From positions 1-17,410 of the forward strand of contig JAEETM010000073.1 of assembly GCA_016290335.1 (NCBI GenBank): 17,410 nt of DNA, in the 5' to 3' direction. The translations under genes were made by a program, and so were the position numbers. Under the pieces are notes generated by a model. The model saw only the letters and a program-made list of their open reading frames with translations. It did no database searches and was not told the DNA's origin. The DNA is from Treponema sp. (GTDB lineage Bacteria > Spirochaetota > Spirochaetia > Treponematales > Treponemataceae). Position 1 is the first letter of the stretch, and the number at the start of each line of letters is the position of its first letter. Positions 8,029 through 15,352 of the stretch are shown piece after piece.

Positions 8029-8085
8029 ATTATTTAATTAAAAAGAGAGGTTAAAGTAGTATAAATTGAGATTTATTACAAATAA

Positions 8086-8826
8086 TTATACAAACGCAAG
8101 GCTCATTGCGAACAAAAGCTGCCCCAGATAATACAGAACAAGGTTCAATACCCGGGTTGTGTAGCGTTTTTTCTGTCCAAAGTTGTTATAAATAAGCAGA
8201 ATGTCGCTGCAGGCAAACAGAACGGCGCCACAACCGTAAAGGCAGGGTGCAGAACGGCTTACGGTAGAGATTAAGTTGCCGGTGCTTGAGATAATAGTAG
8301 TATCAGCCCCGTAAACTAAAAGCGCAGTAATCATATTTCCTACAGCAATGCTTGTCATTAAAAAGAGCATTGTTATGTAAACTAAACCAAAGGCCTTATA
8401 AATAATTTTTAAGTCGTGCAGAGACTGGTACATAATAAAAAGCACGATATATGCCGCAATAGCTCCGCAAACAAGGCAAAGTGTAAGCTTTTGAGCATAT
8501 TTTATAAGTGCAATAAAGTAGAAAATGTGGCCTAAGAAGAAAAAGCCTGTCCCCATAAGAAAATAAAGGTGCTTGTGCTTTTCAAAGGCAAACCTGAAGT
8601 TAATTACAACGTCTCCAATTCCGTCCAGAATGAGTCCGGTGATGATGAACAGCCCAAAGCTGCGGTTCTGCCCGTCGTGGAGACATAAAAAACCAAGTAT
8701 TATGAACACAAGGGATGCAAGCCCCTTAAAAATGAGCGAAAGTTTAATCATCCCTTTTTTTTCTACAATGAGAAAGATAATCTGAATTAAAATGCACAAA
8801 ACACAGAGTAAAATGTAAGAAATCAT
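8086..8826 (-). CDS. YhhN family protein, putative lysoplasmalogenase
   Basis: This 246-residue, very hydrophobic protein has about eight membrane segments. The family's polar landmarks are present: GDVVINF with G71-D72, FFLGHIFYF with H100, GAVLFACSDILL with S207-D208, and YYLGQLL near the C-terminus (232-238). Characterised YhhN/TMEM86 proteins hydrolyse the vinyl-ether bond of lysoplasmalogens, releasing an aldehyde and a glycerophospho-headgroup. It is the last gene of the cluster with a diacylglycerol glycosyltransferase and a PrsW-type protease, which supports a membrane-lipid role. The gap to the upstream gene is 7 bases. No Shine-Dalgarno is seen; instead a perfect TATAAT ends 6 bases before the ATG, suggesting a second, leaderless transcript inside the operon. 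Confidence 0.85.
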   Translation of the reverse strand: MISYILLCVLCILIQIIFLIVEKKGMIKLSLIFKGLASLVFIILGFLCLHDGQNRSFGLFIITGLILDGIGDVVINFRFAFEKHKHLYFLMGTGFFFLGHIFYFIALIKYAQKLTLCLVCGAIAAYIVLFIMYQSLHDLKIIYKAFGLVYITMLFLMTSIAVGNMITALLVYGADTTIISSTGNLISTVSRSAPCLYGCGAVLFACSDILLIYNNFGQKKRYTTRVLNLVLYYLGQLLFAMSLAFV

Positions 8827-8832
8827 ATAAAG

Positions 8833-8838
8833 ATTATA
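8833..8838 (-). promoter_or_regulatory. Putative internal leaderless -10 element for the YhhN gene
   Basis: TATAAT on the minus strand (8838-8833) overlaps the TAA stop codon of the glycosyltransferase gene and is followed by six bases (CTTTAT) and the ATG. The -35 region is weak (TGTAAA at 18-base spacing at best). There is no ribosome-binding site. Chance occurrence is possible because a stop codon lies in the hexamer. Confidence 0.4.
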
Positions 8839-9967
8839 CTACGTTTTTTGCATTTTTTACATAATCAACTATCTGTTTTGCAGAGTTTTCGCAGCGGTAT
8901 TGTTTTTGAGCTTCAATTATCTGATTACGCAAAAAGTTGTCGTGCATAAGCGTAACGGCAAGTCTTCCGGCATCTTCTGCAGTGTTTGCGCACAAAGAAA
9001 TATGATGTTCGGTAAAGAACTGAACGTTTTCGCTTTCACAGCCTGGAATTGGCGAAGTATGAATAATTGGAATGCCGCGGACAAGGGCTTCTGTACTGGA
9101 AAGTCCGCCCGGTTTTGTAAGAAGAAGGTCGCAGGCACTCATATAAAGCGGAACATCCTTAGTAAAGCCCAGCAGCCTTAATCTTGTTTCGCCTTCAAAC
9201 TCCTTTTCGAACTCCCTGTACATTTCTTCGTTGTTACCGGTAATTGCAACAACACGTGTATGTTCGTTACCGTGCTCAAAAATGTATTTTGCAATATCAA
9301 TTGTATCGCCAAAGCCCATACTGCCGCTCATTAAAAGATAGGCTTCATCATCATCAGCCAAACCAAGCTGCTTACGTGCTTCAGCCTTATCCATATGTTC
9401 TACAAGCTTTTGCGAAACAGGAATACCTGTTGGAAGAACTAAATCCTCCGGAATACCATGCTGCCTGAATGTAAACAGGCTGTCTTTATGCGGCCCGAAT
9501 ATTTTATCTGGTGTAGTTTCTTCAAGCATTGGAGAACAGTAATAATCGGTAGAAACAAAATAGAACGGAATCTTAAGATTATGACGGCGCTTTAAGTGAG
9601 TCATAGCTTCTGTTGGGAAAATATGAACGCAGATTACAGCTTCGAACTTGTTTTCTATTATATATTCTTCCAAGGCATCTGCATAAACCTTATTAACAAG
9701 ATAAACCGGAGAACGCAGCTTTTCGTTTACGTTATTAATCTGCCCGATTTTACTGCCCATTTTGTAGATTTCGCCGAACAGCTTTGGCGTCTTTTTTACC
9801 ATTTCTATGTAGGAATCGCAAACCAAATCAGAAGCAAACTGCCCGCCAAAAGAAAGGGCATCCTTTACTTCACACTCATCTCCCTGTAAATCAAAAACTT
9901 CTTTAATTGCTCTGGCTGCAGTGTTATGACCACCACCAGTGTTACATGACAGGATTAGAATCTTCAT
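8834..9967 (-). CDS. Diacylglycerol glycosyltransferase (MGDG synthase / UgtP-like, GT28)
   Basis: This 377-residue GT-B enzyme has an N-terminal MGDG_synth-type domain with the signature LSCNTGGGHNTAARAI (GGGH at 11-14) and the segment VCVHIFPTEAM (about 112-122). Its C-terminal UDP-sugar domain carries LMSGSMGFG (212-220), LLLTKPGGLSSTEAL (KPGG at 285-288, E293) and PIPGCESEN (307-314). The family transfers glucose or galactose from a UDP-sugar to diacylglycerol at the inner face of the membrane. Which sugar is used, and whether it is processive, cannot be read from the sequence. The start (AAAGGA, 8-base spacing) lies inside the 3' end of the PrsW gene (26-base overlap), so translation is probably coupled. 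The YhhN gene follows after 7 bases. Confidence 0.92.
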   Translation of the reverse strand: MKILILSCNTGGGHNTAARAIKEVFDLQGDECEVKDALSFGGQFASDLVCDSYIEMVKKTPKLFGEIYKMGSKIGQINNVNEKLRSPVYLVNKVYADALEEYIIENKFEAVICVHIFPTEAMTHLKRRHNLKIPFYFVSTDYYCSPMLEETTPDKIFGPHKDSLFTFRQHGIPEDLVLPTGIPVSQKLVEHMDKAEARKQLGLADDDEAYLLMSGSMGFGDTIDIAKYIFEHGNEHTRVVAITGNNEEMYREFEKEFEGETRLRLLGFTKDVPLYMSACDLLLTKPGGLSSTEALVRGIPIIHTSPIPGCESENVQFFTEHHISLCANTAEDAGRLAVTLMHDNFLRNQIIEAQKQYRCENSAKQIVDYVKNAKNVV

Positions 9968-10682
9968 CTGTTATTTCCTTTACTACCCCAAGAGGGCAAT
10001 CAGTTTTACTCTCACGAACGATTGTACAAATCGCTACTATATCAAGTATAATAACAAAAATGAAAAAGAGGTAAAAATATTCTTCCTGGAGCAAATCATC
10101 CAGCAAAAAGTCGTATAATCCGTGAATAATTGTAGGGACTATAAGTGCCTTTAATTTGAGTCTTCTTGTGCCAAAATCCTTATTTTCGCAGAACTTTTTC
10201 TTTGCGCGGCTTAAATAGTAGCCCATAAAAATACCAAAGGTTGCATGCCCCGGAATTGCAAAAAGTGCGCGTCCCAAAGAAATATCTGTTCCAAAGCTGA
10301 TGAGGTAGAGAACGTTTTCCAGAGCCGCAAAACCTAACGAAGCAGCAACAGCATAAACAATACCGTCATACTTATAATCGAAATTATCATTCTTCCAGAT
10401 AATTTTCATGAAAACTATGTATTTTGAAAGCTCTTCTATAAGTGCAACTCCTACAATGTTTTCCATTGCAGCATATTTAATGGTTCCTTCTTCAAAAAAG
10501 GCTTTAAGAATCAGTTCCATTACAGATTCAATACCGGCGCACGGTATGGAAAGAATGGCACCCCAGAGCATAGCCTTAAAAATCAAACTTTTCGGCTCTT
10601 TTTCAATCTTATCCTTTTTATTGACAAACCAGAATACCAGAATTACCGGTAAAAGAGCTGGAATTAGTACTGCGTATAACAT
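9942..10682 (-). CDS. PrsW family intramembrane metalloprotease
   Basis: This 246-residue polytopic protein has all the PrsW/CPBP-like landmarks: EELSK with E83-E84 and K87, FAALEN with E122, a PGHATFG segment with H146, and IIHGLYD with H187 and D191. These are the putative metal-binding residues, placed within or at the ends of membrane segments. Bacillus PrsW cuts an anti-sigma factor in site-1 proteolysis; other members have unknown substrates, and no anti-sigma gene is nearby. The C-terminal tail (about 222-246) is charged and cytoplasmic-looking. It is the first gene of a cluster with a glycolipid synthase and a lysoplasmalogenase-type protein. The start shows no Shine-Dalgarno and has a -10-like TATAGT only 11 bases upstream. 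It is divergent from the GH5 gene. Confidence 0.9.
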   Translation of the reverse strand: MLYAVLIPALLPVILVFWFVNKKDKIEKEPKSLIFKAMLWGAILSIPCAGIESVMELILKAFFEEGTIKYAAMENIVGVALIEELSKYIVFMKIIWKNDNFDYKYDGIVYAVAASLGFAALENVLYLISFGTDISLGRALFAIPGHATFGIFMGYYLSRAKKKFCENKDFGTRRLKLKALIVPTIIHGLYDFLLDDLLQEEYFYLFFIFVIILDIVAICTIVRESKTDCPLGVVKEITDEDSNPVM

Positions 10683-10693
10683 TGTTCTATTTT

Positions 10694-10701
10694 ACTATAT
10701 A
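10694..10701 (-). promoter_or_regulatory. Putative short-leader promoter of the PrsW operon
   Basis: The minus strand shows overlapping TATATA and TATAGT hexamers (10701-10694), ending 11 bases before the ATG. TTTCCC lies 17 bases upstream of the TATATA version. The predicted leader would be only about 4-6 bases, too short for a ribosome-binding site, and none is visible. Confidence 0.4.
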
Positions 10702-10709
10702 ACAATTCA

Positions 10710-10738
10710 TTACGCAAAGGGAAAAAGTATGCTAGAAT
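10710..10738 (+). promoter_or_regulatory. Extended -10 promoter of the GH5 gene
   Basis: TTACGC (10710-10715) is followed after 17 bases by TAGAAT (10733-10738), and the TG one base before it makes an extended -10 (TGCTAGAAT). Transcription would start near 10745, leaving a leader of about 75 bases before the GAGG ribosome-binding site. The promoter lies back to back with that of the PrsW operon. Confidence 0.6.
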
Positions 10739-10820
10739 AAAGTGAATGATGAAACGCAGCAAATGTTGTGATAAAAACAAAAGTTGTGAAAGAATATTGA
10801 GAAACAATTGAGGTTTAATT

Positions 10821-11852
10821 ATGAAACAGTTTTCCGGTTATATGCACGGTGTAAATCTTGGCGGCTGGCTTTCCCAGTGTAATTACAAAAAAGAGCATCT
10901 TGATTCTTTTATAGTTGAGGATGATATAAAAACTATTTCGGGCTGGAAGCTTGACCATATTCGTTTACCGGTTGACTATAATATTTTCCAAAAGGATGAT
11001 GGCAGCTTTATTGAAAATGGCTTTACTTATGTTCAAAACTGTATAGACTGGTGTAAAAAATACAACCTGAATATGATTCTTGATTTGCACAAAACAGCTG
11101 GCTTTTCTTTTGATAAGGGTGAAAACGAAATCGGTTTTTTTGACAGTGCAGATTTACAGAAAATGTTCTACGAGCTTTGGACAGAGTTTGCAAAACGTTA
11201 TTCAAAATACGAAGATATGCTCTGCTTTGAGCTTTTAAACGAAGTTACAGATAAAAGCTACTGCCAGAAATGGAATGCAATTGCAAAAGAGTGTATTAAC
11301 CGCATTCGAAAGGTTTCTCCAACAGTAAAAATCCTTGTAGGAAGCTACTGGAACAACAGCGTTTCTGCAATAAAGGATCTGGATCCTCCTGCAGATAAAA
11401 ACATAATCTATAATTTCCACTGCTACGAACCGTTTATTTTTACACATCAGGGTGCAGGCTGGCTTGGACCAAATATGGACAGGGCCTTTAAAATGGCTTT
11501 TGATTCAACTTATGCGCAGTATACAGAATGGACAATTAAGTATATTTCCGAGCAGAATGCTAATTTTGGCGGTTTTGAACAGGATAAAACACCGGACAGT
11601 TCATATTTCAAGACAATTTTCAAGGATGCGCTTGAGGTTGCAGCCGAAAGAAATGTAATGCTTTATTGCGGTGAATACGGTGTAATTGAAAATGCCAGCC
11701 CTGAAGATACAATTAAATGGTATAAAGCCGTTTCTCAGGTTTTCAATGAATACGGAATTGGCCGTGCTGCCTGGTCTTACAAAAAGATGAACTTTGGTCT
11801 TTCAGATTCAAGGCTTGATTCTTGCAGGGAAGAACTGTTAAAATTACTCTAA
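10821..11852 (+). CDS. Glycoside hydrolase family 5 protein (cellulase-like), no signal peptide
   Basis: This 343-residue (beta/alpha)8-barrel glycosidase contains the GH5 signatures in order: GVNLGGWLS near the N-terminus, HIRLPVDY with R48, LDLHK with H90, ELLNEV with N140 and the acid/base E141, YNFHCYEPF with H200 and Y202, YCGEYGV with the nucleophile E285, and AAWSYK with W318. The enzyme would cleave beta-linked glucans or related oligosaccharides with retention. No signal peptide or lipobox precedes the barrel, so it is predicted to be cytoplasmic and to act on imported oligosaccharides or internal glycoconjugates rather than on fibre outside the cell. The start has GAGG with 7-base spacing. 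A lipoprotein gene follows after 28 bases without an obvious terminator or promoter, so the two are probably one transcript. Confidence 0.93.
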   Translation: MKQFSGYMHGVNLGGWLSQCNYKKEHLDSFIVEDDIKTISGWKLDHIRLPVDYNIFQKDDGSFIENGFTYVQNCIDWCKKYNLNMILDLHKTAGFSFDKGENEIGFFDSADLQKMFYELWTEFAKRYSKYEDMLCFELLNEVTDKSYCQKWNAIAKECINRIRKVSPTVKILVGSYWNNSVSAIKDLDPPADKNIIYNFHCYEPFIFTHQGAGWLGPNMDRAFKMAFDSTYAQYTEWTIKYISEQNANFGGFEQDKTPDSSYFKTIFKDALEVAAERNVMLYCGEYGVIENASPEDTIKWYKAVSQVFNEYGIGRAAWSYKKMNFGLSDSRLDSCREELLKLL

Positions 11853-11880
11853 AATCGTTAATTGTAGGGAAGAGTAAAAA

Positions 11881-12321
11881 ATGAAAAACAACAATATTAT
11901 CTCTTTTAAACGAATTACATCGGTACTGATTGTTTTGTTTGGTATTATTGTGGCAGTAACTTCTTTTTCTGGTTGTGAGAATCTGCTGAATAAAGAGGAA
12001 GCTCCTGTTGTTGCAATAAAAATATCATCACTACCTGCAAAAACTAATTATACAAGAGGTGAAACTCTTAATCTTTCCGGCCTTGTAGTTAATGAAGTTC
12101 GTTCCAGAAGCAACTCAAATAATGATAGTTATAACTATTTGTATGACTTCAATGCTTATATTTCTGGAGAAACTACTGATTATACAACAACTCCTGCTGC
12201 GGGTGAAATCCTCAATGAAACTGGTACTCAGACAGTATTAGTAGAAAGAGTTATAAAAAACAGCAGAAAACGACGTACCCAACGTTTGCAGGCTAAGTTC
12301 ACTATTACAGTAAGCAACTAA
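11881..12321 (+). CDS. Small lipoprotein with bacterial Ig-like (Big) fold
   Basis: This 146-residue protein starts with a lipoprotein signal peptide: a charged start, a hydrophobic stretch (about 13-28) and a spirochaete-style lipobox SFSGC with the lipidated Cys at residue 32. The mature part of about 115 residues resembles one Big_3/Big_4-type Ig-like domain, with SSLPAKTNYTRGETLNLSGL at about 49-68, then a polar N/S-rich insertion (about 74-90), and a last strand AKFTITVSN at the C-terminus. Such domains are usually adhesive or structural parts of surface proteins; a stand-alone copy has no obvious enzymatic role. The ribosome-binding site is weak (AGGGAAGAG). The gene shares four bases with the convergent dgt gene at its stop codon. 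A link with the GH5 enzyme is suggested only by position. Confidence 0.8.
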   Translation: MKNNNIISFKRITSVLIVLFGIIVAVTSFSGCENLLNKEEAPVVAIKISSLPAKTNYTRGETLNLSGLVVNEVRSRSNSNNDSYNYLYDFNAYISGETTDYTTTPAAGEILNETGTQTVLVERVIKNSRKRRTQRLQAKFTITVSN

Positions 12322-13604
12322 AAAGTAATAATCTCTTCGTAAACCTGAATTGCAAACTGGTCTGTCATGCCGGAAATATATTCAATTATACATTTTGTAA
12401 AGGATTCATTATCAGTTACATCAAAAACCTGCGGAATGTTGTATTTTAATACTGCTTTTTTGTCCATAAAGCTGTGCTTTTCTACCGAATAAGGATGATA
12501 ATTTGTGTAGCGAATCAGCCAGTCTTCAAAAGTAGCGCAAAGCTTAGGGTAGATTTTTAAAACCTGCGGTACACGTCCATTTTTAGCGTAAACCTGGGTT
12601 TTCTGCAGCGTTCTAAACAGCGTATTTATGATATTTTCCGCATAAATTGCAAACTCACCAAGCCTCCAGTGATTGTAAATGTTTGCAAAATTGAACTTTT
12701 TGAGCTCCAGAATAAACCTGAAGTATTCATCAGAAAAGGAAAGGCCTTTTTCCGGGGTAGACTGTTCGCAAAGGTCAATAATCAAATCATTTATTAGAAC
12801 GGTTGTGTTTACGGCTTTACCGCTCCGCAGAGCATGGGCTCCTTTGCGTTCAAAACCAAGAGTAGAACCAACAATTTCGCGTAGTTGCCTGTAAGAAGAC
12901 ATATCAAGAATGTGGTAGGCACGGGCATCTTCAATGTCTCGACCAAGATAAGCAATTTTATCGGCAATTTTTACAATACAGCCTTCCCAGGTAAACGGTT
13001 GTGTAAGTCCGGGGCGTTTGATTGAATATAAATCTATGGCTTCTTCGCGTGGTTTTATGCCCTGCTGGTCAATTTCGCCGCAATGGCAGATTAAACCATC
13101 CCTTACGCCGTAGGTAAGATTGAGTGGTTGCTGAATGCCATTAGGGTCGGGGAGAGTTTCAATGTAATCTGCAAAAAAGAGGCTGTTTCGTTCATGCCAG
13201 AACTTTTTAGGTGCGTTGGTGCCTTCTTTTTGTTCCAGCAGCTTGTTCAGGCAGTTTTCCCCGTGATGACCAAAGGGTGCGTGCCCAATGTCGTGCCCAA
13301 GTGCAATTGCCGAAGTAAGCTGGTCGTTCAATCCTAAATACTTAGCAATAGTAGAAGCTACAGAAGCTACATGGCTTACATGCTCCATCCTCGTACAAAT
13401 ATGGTCGTTGTGAGGCGCAAAAAACACCTGAGTTTTGTGCTTCAGGCGGCGGTAAGCTTCACTGTGCAGAATCCTTGTATAATCACGCTCAAACTCCGAG
13501 CGTATATCATTATTCCGCGAATAAATTGGTATTTCTCTATGGATTGCATCCTTCCACTTCGGCGAATCTTCATTACAACACTGGTTTATAAAGGCATTTT
13601 TCAT
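12318..13604 (-). CDS. dgt: Deoxyguanosinetriphosphate triphosphohydrolase (dGTPase)
   Basis: This 428-residue HD-superfamily enzyme shows the dGTPase N-terminal motif SEAYRRLKHKTQVF (48-61) and the HD metal site: H75 in RMEHVSH, H104-D105 in GHDIGHAPFGHHGE, and D215 in KIADKIAYLGRDIEDAR. It hydrolyses dGTP, or dNTPs, to the nucleoside and triphosphate and so affects dNTP pools. Subfamilies differ in allosteric control; this one cannot be placed without alignment. It is cytoplasmic. No usable Shine-Dalgarno is seen (AAGGT touches the ATG); an extended -10 ends seven bases before the ATG, so the mRNA is predicted to be leaderless. It is convergent with the lipoprotein gene, sharing CTAA at the two stop codons. 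Confidence 0.94.
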   Translation of the reverse strand: MKNAFINQCCNEDSPKWKDAIHREIPIYSRNNDIRSEFERDYTRILHSEAYRRLKHKTQVFFAPHNDHICTRMEHVSHVASVASTIAKYLGLNDQLTSAIALGHDIGHAPFGHHGENCLNKLLEQKEGTNAPKKFWHERNSLFFADYIETLPDPNGIQQPLNLTYGVRDGLICHCGEIDQQGIKPREEAIDLYSIKRPGLTQPFTWEGCIVKIADKIAYLGRDIEDARAYHILDMSSYRQLREIVGSTLGFERKGAHALRSGKAVNTTVLINDLIIDLCEQSTPEKGLSFSDEYFRFILELKKFNFANIYNHWRLGEFAIYAENIINTLFRTLQKTQVYAKNGRVPQVLKIYPKLCATFEDWLIRYTNYHPYSVEKHSFMDKKAVLKYNIPQVFDVTDNESFTKCIIEYISGMTDQFAIQVYEEIITF

Positions 13605-13611
13605 ACCTTTT

Positions 13612-13620
13612 ATAATAGCA
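13612..13620 (-). promoter_or_regulatory. Extended -10 promoter, predicted leaderless, for dgt
   Basis: The minus strand reads TGCTATTAT (13620-13612), an extended -10 with TGn, followed by seven bases (AAAAGGT) and the ATG, so +1 would be the start codon. A TTAGAA at 18-base spacing is the best -35. The extended -10 makes this one of the stronger leaderless candidates. Confidence 0.55.
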
Positions 13621-13685
13621 TAAAAAGATCGATTTTTCTAATCTTTATTTTTCCAGTTCCGATATTGTAAGTGAGGTAAAAAAAA

Positions 13686-14051
13686 ATGACTTCTAATATC
13701 GGGAACATTGGTACTTTCTCTTACAGCAGCATGGTTTCAGCTGGGAAACTCTACGTTCCTGTAAGCAAGACAGCTCTGCTTTATTCTCACTTTGATCATG
13801 TTTCTGGAGTTGCCGCTGGTTCAGGACAGAACGGTGTTTCCATCAGCAAAATCAGGATTCTGAACTCTATAATTGAAAGGCTTTCTTCCATTAAAAATGA
13901 GCCAAAAGAATCAATTACTGATATTTCTGAAGAGCAGGCAGATGCTTTGATTAAGGTTTTTCAGCAGCAGATGCAGCAGGCAATTAAAAATCCGTATATT
14001 TTGAACGGCGCACAGCCAATGGCCGGCGAACTTTTCTCTTTCACAGCTTAA
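13686..14051 (+). CDS. Small protein of unknown function (121 residues)
   Basis: I do not recognise this family. The protein has a Ser/Gly-rich N-terminus (1-20), a short hydrophobic/aromatic stretch LYVPVSKTALLYSHFDHVSG (22-41), a Gly-rich turn (42-51), and two predicted helices at about 53-70 and 82-103; the second is Gln-rich (FQQQMQQAIKN). No signal peptide, lipobox or membrane segment is visible, so it is probably soluble. It is supported as a real gene by a good Shine-Dalgarno (GTGAGGT with an A8 spacer to the ATG), by filling the space between two genes, and by its ordinary composition. It is divergent from dgt and overlaps the convergent solute-binding protein gene by four bases at the stop codon. 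Confidence 0.75.
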   Translation: MTSNIGNIGTFSYSSMVSAGKLYVPVSKTALLYSHFDHVSGVAAGSGQNGVSISKIRILNSIIERLSSIKNEPKESITDISEEQADALIKVFQQQMQQAIKNPYILNGAQPMAGELFSFTA

Positions 14052-15349
14052 TCAAACACTTTTTTACGCCACTCTTTCTCCAGCTCCTGCAGCGTAATCG
14101 TTTTAGAGCCTTCGGCAGCCGAATTGGTTGTAATGTTCTGCTTGATGTACGGTTCAATTACAGTATTCTGGTAGCTTTCCCATCGTGCCGGAAGATTCTG
14201 CGGAACCTTAAGCATATTTTCTGGTGGAAGATTTGTAAAAAGCTGGGTGTAGTAGGCCGGAAGAATGTGTTCAGTTATATCACGAATAGAAGAAAATCCG
14301 CCCGAAATGCCAAAAAGCTCAGTGTTCAGCGTTAGCTTAGATTTTCGCTGCAGGATTTTCTGCTGATTTTCGGAATCAAAGAACCAGCGGATAAACTCTG
14401 TTGCGCCCGGCTGATTAGGACTATCCTTGTAAATGCCAAGCATTGTAAAGGAATCTTCTGCAGGAATAAACTGTCCGTCAGAAATCCAGCGGTAATCAAT
14501 ATCAATATCCTGATTTTTGAGTGTCTTAAAAAGACTGTCACTCGTTGTATACGCAAACAGCGTTCTTCCCGAAGTAACCTGCCTGTAATCCGGCATAAAC
14601 AGATACTTAAACGTAAAATCCTGCTCAATTTGAGCCGAAGTGTTTTCTGTGGTAACCCAGTCGTTCAGCTGTTCAACCGTATATTTAAGTTTATCATCAT
14701 TCCAGACAATCTGGCCTTTTTCATCACGGAAATTAACGCCATAAAGCTTTGTAGTAAGATAAAGGAAGTCGCTGTTTCCAAGGGGTGTAAAACCAATTCG
14801 TGTATATGTGCCGTTTTTTTTCTTTTTATTATAGGAAGAAGCGATTGTACGGATTTGTTCAAGATTGAGCGTGTAGTTATCGGTAATTAAATCCTTGTTG
14901 TAAGAAGAAAAAATGATTGCAGGAAGATTAAAGCTTACCGGCAGCAGGTACTGTGAATAATCAAGCTTTCCGGCTTCCAGAAGCTGAGGGTAAAAAATTG
15001 ATGTAGTAAGGACTTTACGGTCAAAAAGATAATTTAAATCTTTAAAATATTTGATAGTATTATCTGTTCGCAGCCAGGAACCTACTATAATATCGGGTTT
15101 TAGCTCATCCTTTGCAGCTGGGAGCGAGGCGGCAGGATTTTCCTTATACACAAGAACTGCGTTTGTATCGGTGTGGGTACTGTTAAAAAACTCTATGTAC
15201 TGCGCAAACTCACTGCAATTTGTCCAGATAACAACCCGGTGAGATGCTTCTTCTTTGCATGAAGTAATGAGAATGATTGATAAAAAAATCAGCAGAATCT
15301 GAAAAAGTGGAAAAATCCGGAAAAATCTTTTTTTACTTACCTTGTTCAC
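14048..15349 (-). CDS. Extracellular solute-binding lipoprotein (ABC transporter SBP family 1-like)
   Basis: This 433-residue lipoprotein has a basic N-terminus, a hydrophobic stretch (about 13-28) and the lipobox LITSC with Cys31. The mature part begins HRVVIWTNCSEFAQYIEFFN, the usual opening of family 1 solute-binding proteins, and continues with KPDIIVGSWLR and a late helical lobe with ATEFIRWFFDSENQQKIL (about 337-354), typical of sugar-type binding proteins. It would present a solute to an ABC permease at the inner membrane; no permease or ATPase genes are visible here, so it is an orphan within this window. The start is a GTG (15349-15347), only three bases after the aminotransferase stop, with GGAG 11 bases upstream, so coupled translation is likely. 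An A8 run on the coding strand (14821-14814), in a Lys-rich loop, is slippage-prone. Confidence 0.82.
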   Translation of the reverse strand: MNKVSKKRFFRIFPLFQILLIFLSIILITSCKEEASHRVVIWTNCSEFAQYIEFFNSTHTDTNAVLVYKENPAASLPAAKDELKPDIIVGSWLRTDNTIKYFKDLNYLFDRKVLTTSIFYPQLLEAGKLDYSQYLLPVSFNLPAIIFSSYNKDLITDNYTLNLEQIRTIASSYNKKKKNGTYTRIGFTPLGNSDFLYLTTKLYGVNFRDEKGQIVWNDDKLKYTVEQLNDWVTTENTSAQIEQDFTFKYLFMPDYRQVTSGRTLFAYTTSDSLFKTLKNQDIDIDYRWISDGQFIPAEDSFTMLGIYKDSPNQPGATEFIRWFFDSENQQKILQRKSKLTLNTELFGISGGFSSIRDITEHILPAYYTQLFTNLPPENMLKVPQNLPARWESYQNTVIEPYIKQNITTNSAAEGSKTITLQELEKEWRKKVFD

Positions 15350-15352
15350 AAA

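Noticed and set aside
7912..8085. Sigma28 (flagellar) promoter for the chemoreceptor gene
   Set aside because: No TAAA plus GCCGATAA pair at the right spacing is present. CCTATAAG resembles the -10 part, but the -35 part is missing.
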